From: Holacanthus passer | Taxonomy: Eukaryota > Chordata > Actinopteri > Pomacanthidae | Assembly (NCBI GenBank): GCA_025331565.1 | Contig: JAFREQ010000040.1 | Coordinates: forward strand, 1,133,501-1,197,500 | DNA length: 64,000 nucleotides | Reading direction: 5' to 3' | Shown here: positions 37,401 through 50,585 of the stretch, in pieces | How positions within the stretch are numbered: position 1 is the first letter of the stretch | Layout: each line of letters starts with the position of its first letter | Notes under the pieces: generated by a model | Database searches by the model: none | Told to the model about the DNA's origin: nothing | What the model saw: only the letters and a program-made list of their open reading frames with translations | Program-made: the position numbers and the translations under genes

Positions 37401-40400
37401 GTATTTATTGTGCGTCAATGATCCAATTTTGTTTCACAAATGTGAGTTATAGTTTTTTTTGCAGCGATTCTAGATGAAAGTAGATTTTAATAAGAAAGAC
37501 ATTAATATCTAGAAATCATGCTTCAAGATTTGGATCCTTTCGTTAGATTTAAAAGTTGGCCTGGCTCGCTCGATAACCTGCGACAAATAAAAAGGGAGAT
37601 TTTCTTTTGCATACATTGATTTTTTTGACTTGGTTAGAATCCTTTCATGTTACTACTGCAAACTTTTCCACACGTTCCAACCTCAATAGTCTTTTATTCT
37701 CAAAAGGTTCGGTAGCATTTCTTTAACCCTGACTCAGCTTGGCTCTAAGAACGCGGCCTCATCACAACATGACTGAATGATAATCCGACGATGATGGTGG
37801 TTCACTACATTTCCCAGCAGCACTTGGGTAGAGCAGGGTCACGATTTTCAAAATCATGTGACATATAAAGCACATTTTTTCCAATAAATGGCTGTAGTAC
37901 GAAAGAAGAATTGCTCCACCTCTCTGCACCTCCCGTCTTCGGCTTCAGTATAATCAGTGACACTGTGAAACAGTGAGCACGTTTGTTCATTATATTACTT
38001 AAAAATGGACGTTTTAAATTTGAAAGATGAGATAGGATAAGATAAGAAATGAACAAATTAACAAGAGAAATATAAAATATATGGGAACAAAATATACACT
38101 GTAGACAAGACAGTTGAATGAAAGATGAAATGAATTATTGCACAGAAAAAAAATGTAGTAAATGGATCATTAAAGTAAATTGTTAGAATAAGTCGCTCTT
38201 TCTGAGTCGTTTGCAGTGTCTCTTAAACAAAAGTGTCGAGTAACTGTAGCCTGACTTCTTCCAAATAAAGAGCGGCTTGTAGCTTCATTAGCTGCGGTTT
38301 AAAATTAGCCTTGCAGACTCTGCCAAGATCTCAGCAATTAACTTGAGTACATTGTTTTTAGCACAGACAGGAAGGACGGGAAAATCTTTCAAAATAAGAG
38401 TCAAGTTATAATAAAGAATTCTTCTTTAACACAAAGACTGAACAAGCTTTGTGATCAAAGTTTTGTCATTAACATCTTTTAGAGAACAACGCAAACTGGG
38501 AAAAAAAAAAAAAAAAAACAGGTATTAATTTCCCAGTTTAACGCAGACAGTCAAGTCAAACAATCCAGATACTGTTCGCCTAATGAGAAATGATATTGTC
38601 CAAGCTACAGTTTATCACAGACACTTTAGGGAAACACACACACATCAATTATGGTCCCTGTTTAGCTGCGTGATGTGTTGCCTGTTTTGCTCTCCAGTCA
38701 AAATGGGCACAGACCACATGCAGGGGAGGGAGGTTTTGCTCTTTACCCCATCATTAACCTTTGTCTCCCTTCCCCAGACACAATGACATGCACCGGTGAA
38801 TATCGACCACGCGGCTAAGCAGACAGAGTGCATGTGTGCGTGCGGCCGCCGCGGTTATCTGCAAATCATGTCCTTTGTCTGGAGAAACAGTCTCCGGGTC
38901 AACGATCGAGGTCGCAGACGCAGGCCTGCTCCAGCTTCCTGGAAATACTGACCGTTCAGATCCACAGAGAAACTCACTTCGACACAAAGTGTGTGTGTTC
39001 CTGTCTGACCAGGATGAACAACAGCAGTTACCTGTGCAGGTACGAACAGGGAGTTTGTTGATTCATCTCCACTGAGTCACAGGTTCGTCATCATCTCCAG
39101 GTGTTGTACAGGATGTACTGAGGTGTCAACTTACATACTCTATAATATTGATATTGATTGATTGAATATTGATATTTTTTCACGTTTTACTAATGTTTGT
39201 ATTTTGCATTTTTGGGTTATCTTATTAATATTTTCAACATATTTTACAATTTTATTGGGGAGATATTTACTAATATGTTTCAGATATTTTACAAAATGTT
39301 TTGGTTGATTATGCTTCTGATGTGTTTCGGATATTTTGCAGATAAGTTTTAAGATATTTTAATGATATCTGTAGGATGTTTTACTGATGTCTTTTAACTG
39401 TTATCTTTAATTGAATTATTTGACCTAAGAACATATTTGGCCTTCTGTCTTTTTAATGAATGCCTTACTGCTCCTTTCATGAGGTCTTTGCCCATTACTT
39501 GTTGTTCAGTTGTGCCAACAATGTCTCTCAAACACAAATTCACTAACAAAGACCACGAGAATTAAGATATTGATTTATAACAGTTATAAGGCAAATTATG
39601 AAAGATGGCCGAGATGGTTTTGGAGGGAGAGGTTGATGGTTCAGAGGGATGGATGAAGGGATGAGGGATGAAGGGATCAGGATACAGGAGTGAGGGATGA
39701 AGGCATGAAGATACGGGGGTGAGGGATGAGTCGGGGAGCCATCTGTTCATATCCTTCAGATTTCTATGTTATTGCCCCCATGGTTCCTGTATTCGAACAA
39801 AAAGAGAGGAGAGCTTAAATACTTCTTGTCCGGAAATGGCGTGTTTGAGATGTGGTCTTTGTTCCCAAACCTAGTTATAAAACTTCATATATCGTATCTG
39901 ATCCGGTGAGACTCAATAATCATCTCCATTGACTTTGTTGGCTTCTTTTTGGTCAACTGAGTTTTACTGTTCACCAGCTGCAGAACACGGCAAACATCCA
40001 TCAATCTGACTCGGTGTCATTTAAGTGTGAAGAAAGACTATTTGTGTGATGTAATCCACGCTGAGTGATTTTTTTTTTTTTGCGACGGGCCGTTTAATGG
40101 AAGTCATTCTATTCCTGTCAACAGCCTCACTTTTAGGGAAAGCCAGGATGTAAGGGAGCTTAATCCTGACCATTATGCAGTCCAGAACCCTTTTCTTATC
40201 TGCCGCTGTCCAGAAGCTTAGAGGCTCCAAAAGCATTCTGTTTTTGTAATTACTGCCATGTGAAATTGGCCCAGAAGGAGCAGAGGAGGGGGGAGAGAAA
40301 GGTAACAAAGAGCGGAGAGGCTCGTGGGCTTATGTTATCACACTCAGAGATGAAAATGCCTCTTTTCTTGCAACTTGTTTTCTCTTTACTGAACATAATC

Positions 40401-43400
40401 CTAAACAATAGCTGATACAGATCGTATTTTGTGCGGATGTACAGTTTGAACATCTGCGTCTCTTTGGTGCTGTTTAACAGACTCTGAGGGAGATCGGGAA
40501 ACTGCAACCGACTTCAAATCAGTTCAACTTCCCTTTTCCTTTTCCCACATATTAACAAATGTTGAATCATAATAAAATGGTAATGCTAAATGCTAATGAT
40601 CATGTTATGCACGTAAATGACCTTTGAACTTACTGCAAAGCACATAGAGGAGAGTGTATCAAAAATTTTAATACGAATGTCTTCTCATTTTGTTTGTTAA
40701 TGTGCTTGATCCTCGCGTTACGCACATGCAAACACACACGCTCTGCGATTGTAAGCGACATATCCTGTTTATACAGAACTGGATAAGCTCATAACACAAA
40801 TATACTGTACCTCCTCCCATTTACAGCCGGCTTTCTTATCAGCCAGTGTGGCTCCTATTGTAGCATTTAAACTTCATTTGTTCCATTCATGCATGAATAA
40901 ACGCCGTTCTTCAAAGTCTCACAGCCTTTCTGAAGATGTCATATTACTTCCATGCATAATCACTTCTGTCCCGGGGACAGTGTAATGAAAGCCAGGCTGG
41001 ATTGTCACTGGCAGTTATGCTTTTGCTACATTAAGCTTTTAGATGATCAGAGTCATCGGAGCTGTCTGGTTTGGGAGATGGGTGTGCCGTGATGACAGAT
41101 CCAAAGGTTGAAGGCCAAATTCCTCTGTAATTTGCGCATCAAGTCGTGAGCAGTGTGTGGTTGTGGAAACTTGTCTAATGTGTGGTTGTGTGTTAATGCG
41201 CACTCATCTCTGACAGTTGGTCTGTCTGTGCACAAAAAGGTTTTACAAGTACAACGCTATTTTAATATGCAATGGGAGATTAGCCTTTTAATGAGCAATG
41301 CAGTTAAAAGTCCCATTTGTCCTCTTAATCGGTGCCCATTACTGCTGTCAGACTAAATAGTCTTATTTTTGTTCACATTGAAACATACAGGCCTTTAAAA
41401 ATTAGGATCACAAATAATATACGCATGCTGGACTCCAGAGTTTTTTACATGAGGTATGAGAAATAACAAGCGTATTCTCCAGAGAGACGGTGGCGTGAGA
41501 CGGATGTCAAACTTGTCACGTTGAAACAAATTGTGAGGAGGAAATCTGTGTCTTTGAATCAAGACCTGCCTGTTTTCACAGCCGCTCAGGATCATCGCGA
41601 AAGTCTGAGGAGTCGGGAGGATAAAAACAAGCACATTTCAAACCTAACGAGGAGCCGGACTGAATACGGAGCCAATAACAAAAGTCCACACGTTCGAAGT
41701 TGCCCTCGAGGCGTATCACTAAATGAACACCTTCACTATATTTCAGGCTCAAAGCTCATCATCACGTGGAAGACAAATGAATACCACAGTGCCGCTGAAT
41801 GTCCGCATCGCTTCCCTCGGAGGGCAGGTAATCTGGCTCACCGCAGGAAGCCGACGAGGTTCTGATGAATAAAAGCACATTTAACAGGAGCTAATAAATT
41901 TATACACCTGGGAGCGACTCACCCGGTGTGTGGCTCTATTCCCAAATCAAAAAAAAAAAAAAAAAAGGCAATTTTGATGGGCTTCAATTCTATTTTTCCT
42001 GATAAAAAAATAAAGAGAGGAAGAATTAGCTCTGAGTATTGAGAGAGAAAAAAAATGACTGTATATGAAAGTAATAAAGTTTTTAATAAGGCTCGTAAAA
42101 TGAGACACCTCTCGGATGAAGTCTGAAAATTGAGTCAGATTAATCATAAGCTTCATAAAAAGTTATATTTATTGCAAAAAGCTATTGTTTTATATTTTAC
42201 ATGGAATAACACAGTGGGAAAGAAAACATTCTTAACCAAACACATTTGCATCAATTGCTTCTTGGCTCGACTTCATTAACATTTCCACAGCCATTCAGGC
42301 GTTTTGGTTACTACCTGAAAAGACTGACTGGAATGAGGTTGTGCGGTTTAATGCAGTTGTCTAACACTGAAACATAAATGAGAAAAGCTTTGTCGCTGCA
42401 ACAGGACGACCAAATTCACACAAAATAATTTCTTTAAAAAGGCATCTCCAGTTTTGTTAAGCATGAAAATTAAAGAGCGAACAGAGATAAAGCAAACCAT
42501 CAGGACAGTTTTAGCCTGAAACGTCTGCTTTCGCTGCCTCACGTCAAGTGAACAAATGTTGAATGCGGCCTCCTTGTCTTTGACTCGGTGGCCACAGTAG
42601 AGCAGCAGGATCGATACGAGAGGGGCTGTGCACCATCTACACGTGTGGCACTGCAGCGGTAACTCCATTAATTATTCAGATCTTCTGACGTGGGATTGTA
42701 CAGTAGCAAACAGGTGAGCTGTTGCACACAGACTCAGGTTCATACAGCAAAATCATTGGGAAGTGTTCAGGATGAGTCCGGCACCATCAAAGTTGTTCGT
42801 ACATTTTTAGTACAAATACTGTTCCCTCTGGAGATTCACAATATTTTTTTATGCCGTGTTAACTGGATTACTACAAGAGGTTTTCAGTTTTGCAGCTTGT
42901 GCTATTTGTAGTAGTGGCATCGCTTGAAAGAACTTATCTAATGATCACACTCAAAGAAGGGAAAGTGGTTGGATGTGACATTTACTGAATTTTGTACAAT
43001 TTCATTTCATGTTTCCAAGATGTAAAGTGTGCACTGGAAAATAATGAAATAAAAGTGTTTTCTGTCTCTATAATAGCAAATTATATTATTATTGTTGTGG
43101 GCTCTTATTTGCATTTCACTGGTACGTCATGGAAAATATCATTGGCTCTTTGACGGTTTTTGAGATGTGGAAGGTTAAACATATATCACATGACCTGAGG
43201 ATTGTGCGAGTTGTCATTTTACTGCTTAACTTTTATGCCAGCAGTTATGTCAGGTGTGTGATGTACAATCAGTAAGTTCAAGAGTGGGAAAACCTTTGTC
43301 CTTTTAAAATAGATTTTGGAGATTTTGTTTGTTTGTTTGCTCACTTTCTGTCGACTCTTGGTTTATTTAGACCTCAAATGCACATGTGAAGTCTTGCAGA

Positions 43401-44724
43401 AGATCTGGACGTCGTCAAAGGAGCAGTTCCGTTTGAGTGTAAGCAAATAAAAAAAATAAGGCAACAAATATCAGGGCAAATCATGAAAACACAAATTATT
43501 GTACTAAACAACACAACTGAGGACTCTCTGATGTGTAAAATCAATGGAGTTCCTTTTTCAGCATTAGGCTCCATTTCAGGGTCTGATTTTGTTGGCTGAC
43601 TATTTGGTTAAGGTTAGAAAAATCTGTGGTTGTGGTTAGAGAAAGGTTGTTTTCATGGTTAAAAGGAACCGCCATCGCCTGTTGGCAGAAACTGCAGTTC
43701 CCAGTTTACGGTGGAGCTTCTGAAATTGCAGTAGCAGCAACACAAAGTGAAGTTTGGACCCAACTGTGACCCAACTATCGACGTTGGAAAGCAGCAAACC
43801 CAAACTCCAGGCTTCAAAAAGACCTGTCGTCACAGCATTACACCCATGTTCCTCAGCGGTTTCATTTCTAAGTGACGAGGTGGCGCGTTCAAAGAGCAGC
43901 GTGTGTGCAATTTAAACTGAAGGCCCACATTGCTATAACTTTAAAAAGCTTGTAGAACAGAGACAGTTTTGACATTTTCCCGTGTAAAAGACAACATCAT
44001 TAGAGCCAGAAAAACATGCTGCAGGGGATCAGTCGCCAATCTGGTGTGACTGTCTCCTCCTCACACACACGAGTCAACATTTGAATATGTGCTGCTTTAG
44101 CCCACTGAGACCGTGGGTGCCATCAAAATCCTATGAAAACTGATTTTCCACAAATGATTACTCATGTACCCTCCTGATCCAATCTAATAATTGCATCTGA
44201 AAATGAGCCTGAGCCAACACCTGCGGCTGCGACACCCTCATTCATTTTAAATTAGCAAAATTAATTTCTTTTGCACATTGTACGGTTTCTATGGCCTCTT
44301 TAACGCTCGCGAACAAAACGACAGCTGAACTAGTTGAGAGATCTATTTGGGTCCTTGTTATTGTTGAAATCAAAACTTTCTTTAAAGGATTATTTATGTC
44401 AGGTGAAGGCAGAGTCCCGCAGCTCACGGAGGCCGCTGAGCCGACACACAGCGGCAGTGAATCAGGCAGCTGTGGATCATCGTTGGGGAGCAGCCGTTCG
44501 CTCGCCTTGGGGCCTCCGGCAAACTCACGACATCCTGATTCGTCAGCACAAGCCGCGTTAATGCAGCACATTATGAAGGTCCAGATAAAATCAGCATGAA
44601 AAGTGCTGATTTGTTTGCAGCGTCAGAGGATTTGGTTTATGAATAAAACACTTTTCATGACTCGATGGAGGGCAACAGTCTGTCAGTCGGCCCATTCATG
44701 ATCCCCAGAGCATAAATCTCACCG

Positions 44725-44960
44725 ACTCTGGTGAGACCTTCCCTCTAGCGCCACCATCAGGTTGATATTAATATGAAATTTGGAGCATGTTTTCTGTTTA
44801 TTGCACTCCTTATCTAGTCCTTATTTATTATTCATTTTCCTTAAAACATCTCTGCTGCTGTGAGACTGAAGATGAACTGTAATAGTTTTGTGGTCCACTG
44901 ACTTTTCCTCTAAGGTCACCATCGGGTCAAATATCAGTTGGTCCAATACTTTTCTTAACA
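44725..44960 (+). repeat. Dispersed repeat copy, TGGATGGATTGCCATGAA family
   Basis: Contains CCCTCTAGCGCCACCATCAG, GGTTGATATTAATATGAAATTTGG and a second CTCTAAGGTCACCATCGGG, matching the AGCGCCACCATCAGGTTGA portion of the family at 16085-16320 and 51990-52450. Confidence 0.6.
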
Positions 44961-47900
44961 ACCAAATACTTGTTATCATGTTGCACTAAGATGATTAGCT
45001 TGTTGGTTACAAGCACCTCTGCAGCCTCTCAGAGCTGCTTCGGCTGCAGACTCTCTAGTTTTACTGAAAACCTCTCAAGGCAAAGTATTTCTAAGTGAAG
45101 ACAGAATACCTGTTTAGCGCGGCACAGCTGAGCAAAAGGGATTTTACACCAGAGTGATGAAATCATCACAACCCCTGTGATCCGAGCTAAGACTTTAATA
45201 TTGCATAATCAGTCTATTACTGTGTCTCGTTCCTGCTCGATGCCGCGCGGATTCCACTGGTGCAAAGTCATGGCCGACAGGCTCGCATGTAATTGATGTT
45301 CATTCCAATGATTTTTGCTCTTTCTCACCTGCGTTCGTGTTTTCCGACGTGTTGCCTGTGGCATCCTCATGCCTTCCCTTTGCAGTCTTGTATTTTAATG
45401 GATGTGCTCAGATCGAGCTTCTCTTTTACATAATTTATACAAAAATCCCCGTTTCATATTTTCGTCTTGCACTCTGCACATTACACATATCTTTAGCATT
45501 GTTCTCCCTTCTGCAGTTCACATATCGCAAATATCAACACACGATCAGCTAATGAAGGTCATGTACAGCTGCTACAGTAATTTATCTGTTACGATGGTCA
45601 CTGTGTCAGATTAGGTGATTATAGAGTCATAATTTCTCGGCCTGTCGTTGCTGAGAGACGGACAGACTGTTGCTCACCAGCCAATCATCTCTTGCTGTCT
45701 TTCTCAACGTGCACGTTAAACTGGTGGTTTGAGGAACTGAATGATTTAGCCTGAGGTTGCGTCCTGCAATCAAATATTCTATCAGAGTCAAGACAAAGAG
45801 ATAAAGGCTAAAATCAAGGAATTGCAAAAGCAAAATTGCAATGAGGACATTAATGCAAAATAATTTATGAGTTGATACCTTTTTCAGATAAACTGTATAG
45901 AGACACAAATCATTTGATATGTTCTCTCTGAGCATGAGAAGCTTTGTTTTTATTTAACACATTATACAAATGAGTTGGGTATAATTTTCCTACCCACTCC
46001 AGGTTGTACATTCTTGACTACAAAGACTGAATTTGACGATGGCTCATTTATGTTCGAGAGAACTGCAAACGCAAACAGCGCCGTCTTCGGCATATGCACA
46101 TACTTAAGGTGGTATAATCTGCCTTCAAACAGCAGAATTTGTTTTTCTCACGTACGCCTACCTTCCTTTACCTCACTATTTGTTCTGGCTTGCTCCTCTT
46201 CCAATTTCATCTCTTTTTCTCACTCTGTTTGTAGTCTGCCGCCCACCCCTCCCTCTCCGCCCGCGCTCTCTTCCCCGCTGTCAGTGTGTGACAGATCGAT
46301 GCTGTATCCTTTCGGCTTCCCTTTGCAACTGTATTCTCCTGGTAATTGAGCTCAGCTGGTCTCCCAGGGGGCCACTGATTTTCACAGACGCTTCTAGGAG
46401 CTCACTCCCTCCTCTGCCGTCTACATCATCGCTCGCTCCCTCCATCCGGCCTCTTTTTCTTTTTTTTTTCAGCCATCTTGTCCCCACTCGCCGCTGCCAC
46501 CTGTAAAACCCTTAAAACCAATACCCCAAAGCTGTAATTGGTTTTGATTTCCACCTGCAATGTCATCTCTCTCCCCGTCTAGAGCCTGCTGAGCGCGGTC
46601 ATGCTGCACTCGCAAACAAGCACATTTTCCCCTTTAAAAAAATCCAAATGTTGGGAAAAAAAATTCCATTTCATTTTAATATCGAGTTTGTTATTAGACC
46701 TCACAAGGTGTCGTGTCGAGCTCCTTCAGCCTCCAGTCTGCTCCTATTGATTACCTTTTGATATTAGCTCTTATTGGATACAGTGTGAGGAATCTCCGAG
46801 AGTCTCTCAAGGAGTTGTATAGATTTGTGACTGGCAGAGAAGACAAAGGATAAATTAGAATTCAAAACAAGGCACATTCAGCCATGACGGTGTGACAAAC
46901 AGCAAAATGGATTGTACAGTATTGGACCGTGTGCAAACTGCACAGACTGGCTGTTAGAAAATTTGTACAAAGCCACAGAAACTGAGACAGTGCACAAACA
47001 AGACGGCTTCATAAAGCCTTATGTGAGCTGCACACTGTGTTCCGGGAAGCTCGTTTCTGTGAAGGTGTTAATGAGATCAGCAGAAGAATGATGTTATGCT
47101 TTCTACGTTCATTTGCAGGTGTGAAAAATAGGCTCCCTTCCTATTAATTAAGTGTTTGTGTCAACAGCAGATAGATTGAACCTTTATGAACCTTTTTTTT
47201 TTTTTTGCAGCGATTCTGGCAGAATAACAATTTCCCTTCAGAAACTGCCGGGTTTCTACAATTAAAGATAACATGAATAATAAAGACTTCCAAATATTCT
47301 GTGATCTCACACGTGTCAGATGGGAGAAGCAGAAAAAAGAAAAAGGACTTGTTGCGTAGAGCATCCATGTTGCAGCAGCGTGTTATGAATTTATGGTTGT
47401 GCAAAGGATGGAGCATAAAATTGAGGGAGGGAAATATGGCATTTGATGATGGTGGATTTGATTTGTTTGCACCAGAGGCTCCCAATTATCTTTTGATTGC
47501 ATATGCAACAGTGTGTGTAGGAAAGCTGGGCTGTGATTTCAGCAGCTCAGCTGATGCATCAATGTGTGTGTGAGGAAAATATTGTTAAAATATATAAAAT
47601 GCATTTCCTTTTTTTTTTTGGTGGGGGGTGTATTGAAATGATTTGTAATCATCAGAAATGGCACACCAGCTGCTTTAAATATATAAGATTTGAAATTGAA
47701 TCACATGCAATTTTCTCTGTACTTTATTGTGTGTGCTCTTGCTGGAGGTAATTTATCAGAACATGCCGTGTGGAACATCTGGACCTGAACCCACGCACAG
47801 AGGTGGTTCAAAGAAAGGTCAGAACCCAGTTTAATTTGTCAATAGGCAGAATGCAGTTTGGTAACAGATAAATCACCAAAGCTGAAACATATGAAAAGAG

Positions 47901-49886
47901 ATCAGACACCTAAACAGGATGGACAACTATAGCTTGAGACTGCAACACACTGAGGCTACTGGGCTGGTATATGTGATACTGAGGGACTAATGGAGTAATG
48001 AAGGGCAGGTGCGCAGCCGGGTGGAGGATCAGGTGATTGGCAAAGACGGGGACACACTGTGGACAGGAAAGGCAATGTTTGAAATGACAGCAGATGTTAG
48101 CGGGCAGATAAACAAGACGATTTACACGAATGATTAATCAGATGATTGGGGGACGTGAAGCGGCAGCCGTGAAATGTTTGATGGATGTAAACATTTTCAG
48201 TGTCGAGAAAAAAAATGGTGTAAAAAAAAAAAAACTTTACCGAGGCAGGTTGTCATATTTCCTCAAATATTTATTTCTGATATAATCTCACGCACGGCCT
48301 GAAATATACAGTATGTGACATTGAGATATGGATGTCACCTCTCTGATATCGTTGAGCCCAGTCAATTACAAAATCATATTTCCTGTCCTACTTTTTGAAA
48401 CAGAGGAAGCAGTTCTCTGAGATAACAGTGTTACTGCAGAAAGCTGAGAGAAGTAGTTCACGCAGCTGCTGCTATTACTATTGATAGTTTCGTCAGAGCA
48501 AATTAATGGCATCTGGCGTTGCTTGTTCCTCGTCTACAATACAGACCATCCATATTTCATGAGTTTCTATTTACAACTCACCAAACACGTTTGTAGCTGC
48601 CTCGCACCTGCTTTCTTTCTCTGTGTTTTAGATGCATTTAAAGCAGCATTTTTGGGACTTTTATGCAAACTCAACATGAAAACCAACAATGCATGCTGAT
48701 GTAAAAGTAGTGCAACTTTCATTCAGAATTATCGTAACGGTACATATTTTAATTAACCATAAGGCATTCTGTTTAATGCTTCTTTTCCTCCGAGTCACCC
48801 AGCTATTCATTATGACAAAACAAACCTTGAAACCATGCTGGAGCATTTCTTCACCAGACAGGTGGCTGTGAAATGTTTCTTACTTGCTGCAGCACAGAGG
48901 AGAAATGTTTAGCTCGGGTTCCTGTCGTGCTACAAAGGAGTCTTCACAGGAACAGATCTAAGTCCTGCAGCATTTTCCTGCCCATCTCTGGATTCAAACG
49001 CTGTGGCTGAAGTCAGATAAAGCTCGGAAAAGCAAGGCAGGTATCGTTAAAGGTGCATCTGTCTCAGTCCTCACACGTGACCATGGTTAAACACAGTAGA
49101 TTCCAGCTGTTTGTGTTAACGTTAATGAGACATGCTCAGTCCATGTCTGCAAACCTGTGACGAACTGTAAAGGGTTCAGTGTGCTTTAAACAAATGACTG
49201 TACAAACTCTTGCCTGAACACATCTGCAGGCAAAAGCATTTACCTTTTTTGAATGGCTACAGTCATAAACATGCTGTCATACACATGAGCAAACACAATA
49301 ACTCCTATAAACAGGAATAACTGCACACGTTCGGGCAGAGTCTCCCCAAAGGGATTCATAGTGCTGCTTTTGCTTGCACACACAATTCGAGACAGAAGCA
49401 GTTGCATGAAGAATGAAAACTTGAAAGAGGTTTAGAAAAGAGGTTTAAATCATGCATCCTTTCCCATGTTCCCACACCTGGTCATTCACACACCAAAGCA
49501 GGTGTGTTTATTGGATTGTGTGTTTTGGAAAATTGCTGTTTGCCAAACCAACAATTGCTTCCTCTGAAGAATACCGAATCTTAGAAAGGATGCACTATAT
49601 ATTTGGTTTCTGTTTGTTGTAGCACTTGAAGCAGTTCAGCTTATCTGGTGAAGATATCAGTAAATATCAGTAACTATCAGTAAAATGGCGACATGCTACA
49701 ATGATATATTCTGCCAATGATGTCGTTGCAGTTCAGGCATCTGTGACATTTGCAAGCATGAGAAAGCATTAATTAATCATGAGCCTACATTTAAATACAA
49801 ATATGACTCAAGGTTTAATTTGGCCAAGTTTCCAGCCCTAAGATGACAGTGTGCTGACACGAGGCCTTGGAGGAGGTAACCGGTGC

Positions 49887-49899
49887 TGCTGAGTCAGCA
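49887..49899. promoter_or_regulatory. Second perfect 13-bp Maf recognition element (T-MARE)
   Basis: TGCTGAGTCAGCA is the exact reverse complement of the palindrome at 640-652. It lies in unique-looking DNA (GGTAACCGG to its left) in the gene-free right part. Motif seen directly; binding and target are unknown. Confidence 0.5.
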
Positions 49900-50182
49900 C
49901 TCTGTGCGTTTCTGAGGACCAGGCTATTCCCACAATGACATTTTCCACACTTCTAGAGAAAATGTGTGATTTTTTTTTCTGACTGGTGATTATTTTCTCT
50001 ACATAGGACCGAACGTGAAAAGTGCCAGAAAAATATTGTTGTTGCAAGTTGCTTTGTGAGGTTCATGCCAGTCTTTGTCAAACGTCAACGTGGTCTGTGT
50101 TCGGCTATTACAGGCAAAGACAGCATCAATCACATCCTTAATGGCATTAACATGACTGAAATCAATGGTCGCTGATTCAAAT

Positions 50183-50585
50183 CAATGGTGAAATGTACCT
50201 AAGCACATTTATTCGAGTACTGTACTTAAGTACAAATCAGAGGTACTTGTATCTTGAGTCTTTTCATTTCTACTTCTGACGGCTTTAGTTACTAGTTACT
50301 TTACAAACTAACACACAAACACATCAAGAGTGCAGATATGATGTTTTGTTATAAATTGAACTACTCAACAGTTTATGCAAGTTTGGCTGAAACCATCATT
50401 TCATTTGTGAATTAGTAATTTTTATTTTTATTTTTCTGCATTGAGTACTTTTAATACTCTAAGTACATTTTCCTGATTATCCTTACATACTTTTACTTAT
50501 GCAACATTTTCAATGCTCAGGACATTTACTTCCAACAGTGATGTATTTGGACAGTATGGTTTTAGTACCGCTTCTTCCACCACTG
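50183..50585. mobile_element. Abundant teleost MITE-like element, about 0.4 kb
   Basis: Starts CAATGGTGAAATGTACCTAA and ends CTTCTTCCACCACTG, giving imperfect terminal inverted repeats (CA[G/A]TGGTG...). The interior has the typical repeated phrases GTACTTAAGTAC, GCTTTAGTTACTAGTTACTTT and ACATACTTTTACTTATG. I recognise this as a very common non-autonomous element in fish. A clear target-site duplication is not visible, so the copy is old. Confidence 0.8.

Larger units (their letters stand above)
34432..50182. other. Gene-free stretch, mid window
   Basis: About 15.7 kb with no exon I can support on either strand. Repeat pieces lie at about 38030-38155, 43790-43825 and 44725-44960. Several complex, CpG-retaining patches stand out from the AT-rich background: about 37060-37270, 38820-38950, 40080-40330, 40800-41050, 44410-44570 and 46230-46500. 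These are candidates for conserved non-coding or promoter elements; nothing in the sequence alone proves it. Confidence 0.45.

Noticed and set aside
41521..41865. 114-codon plus-strand frame
   Set aside because: No family, biased composition or splice context; length is within chance for this window.
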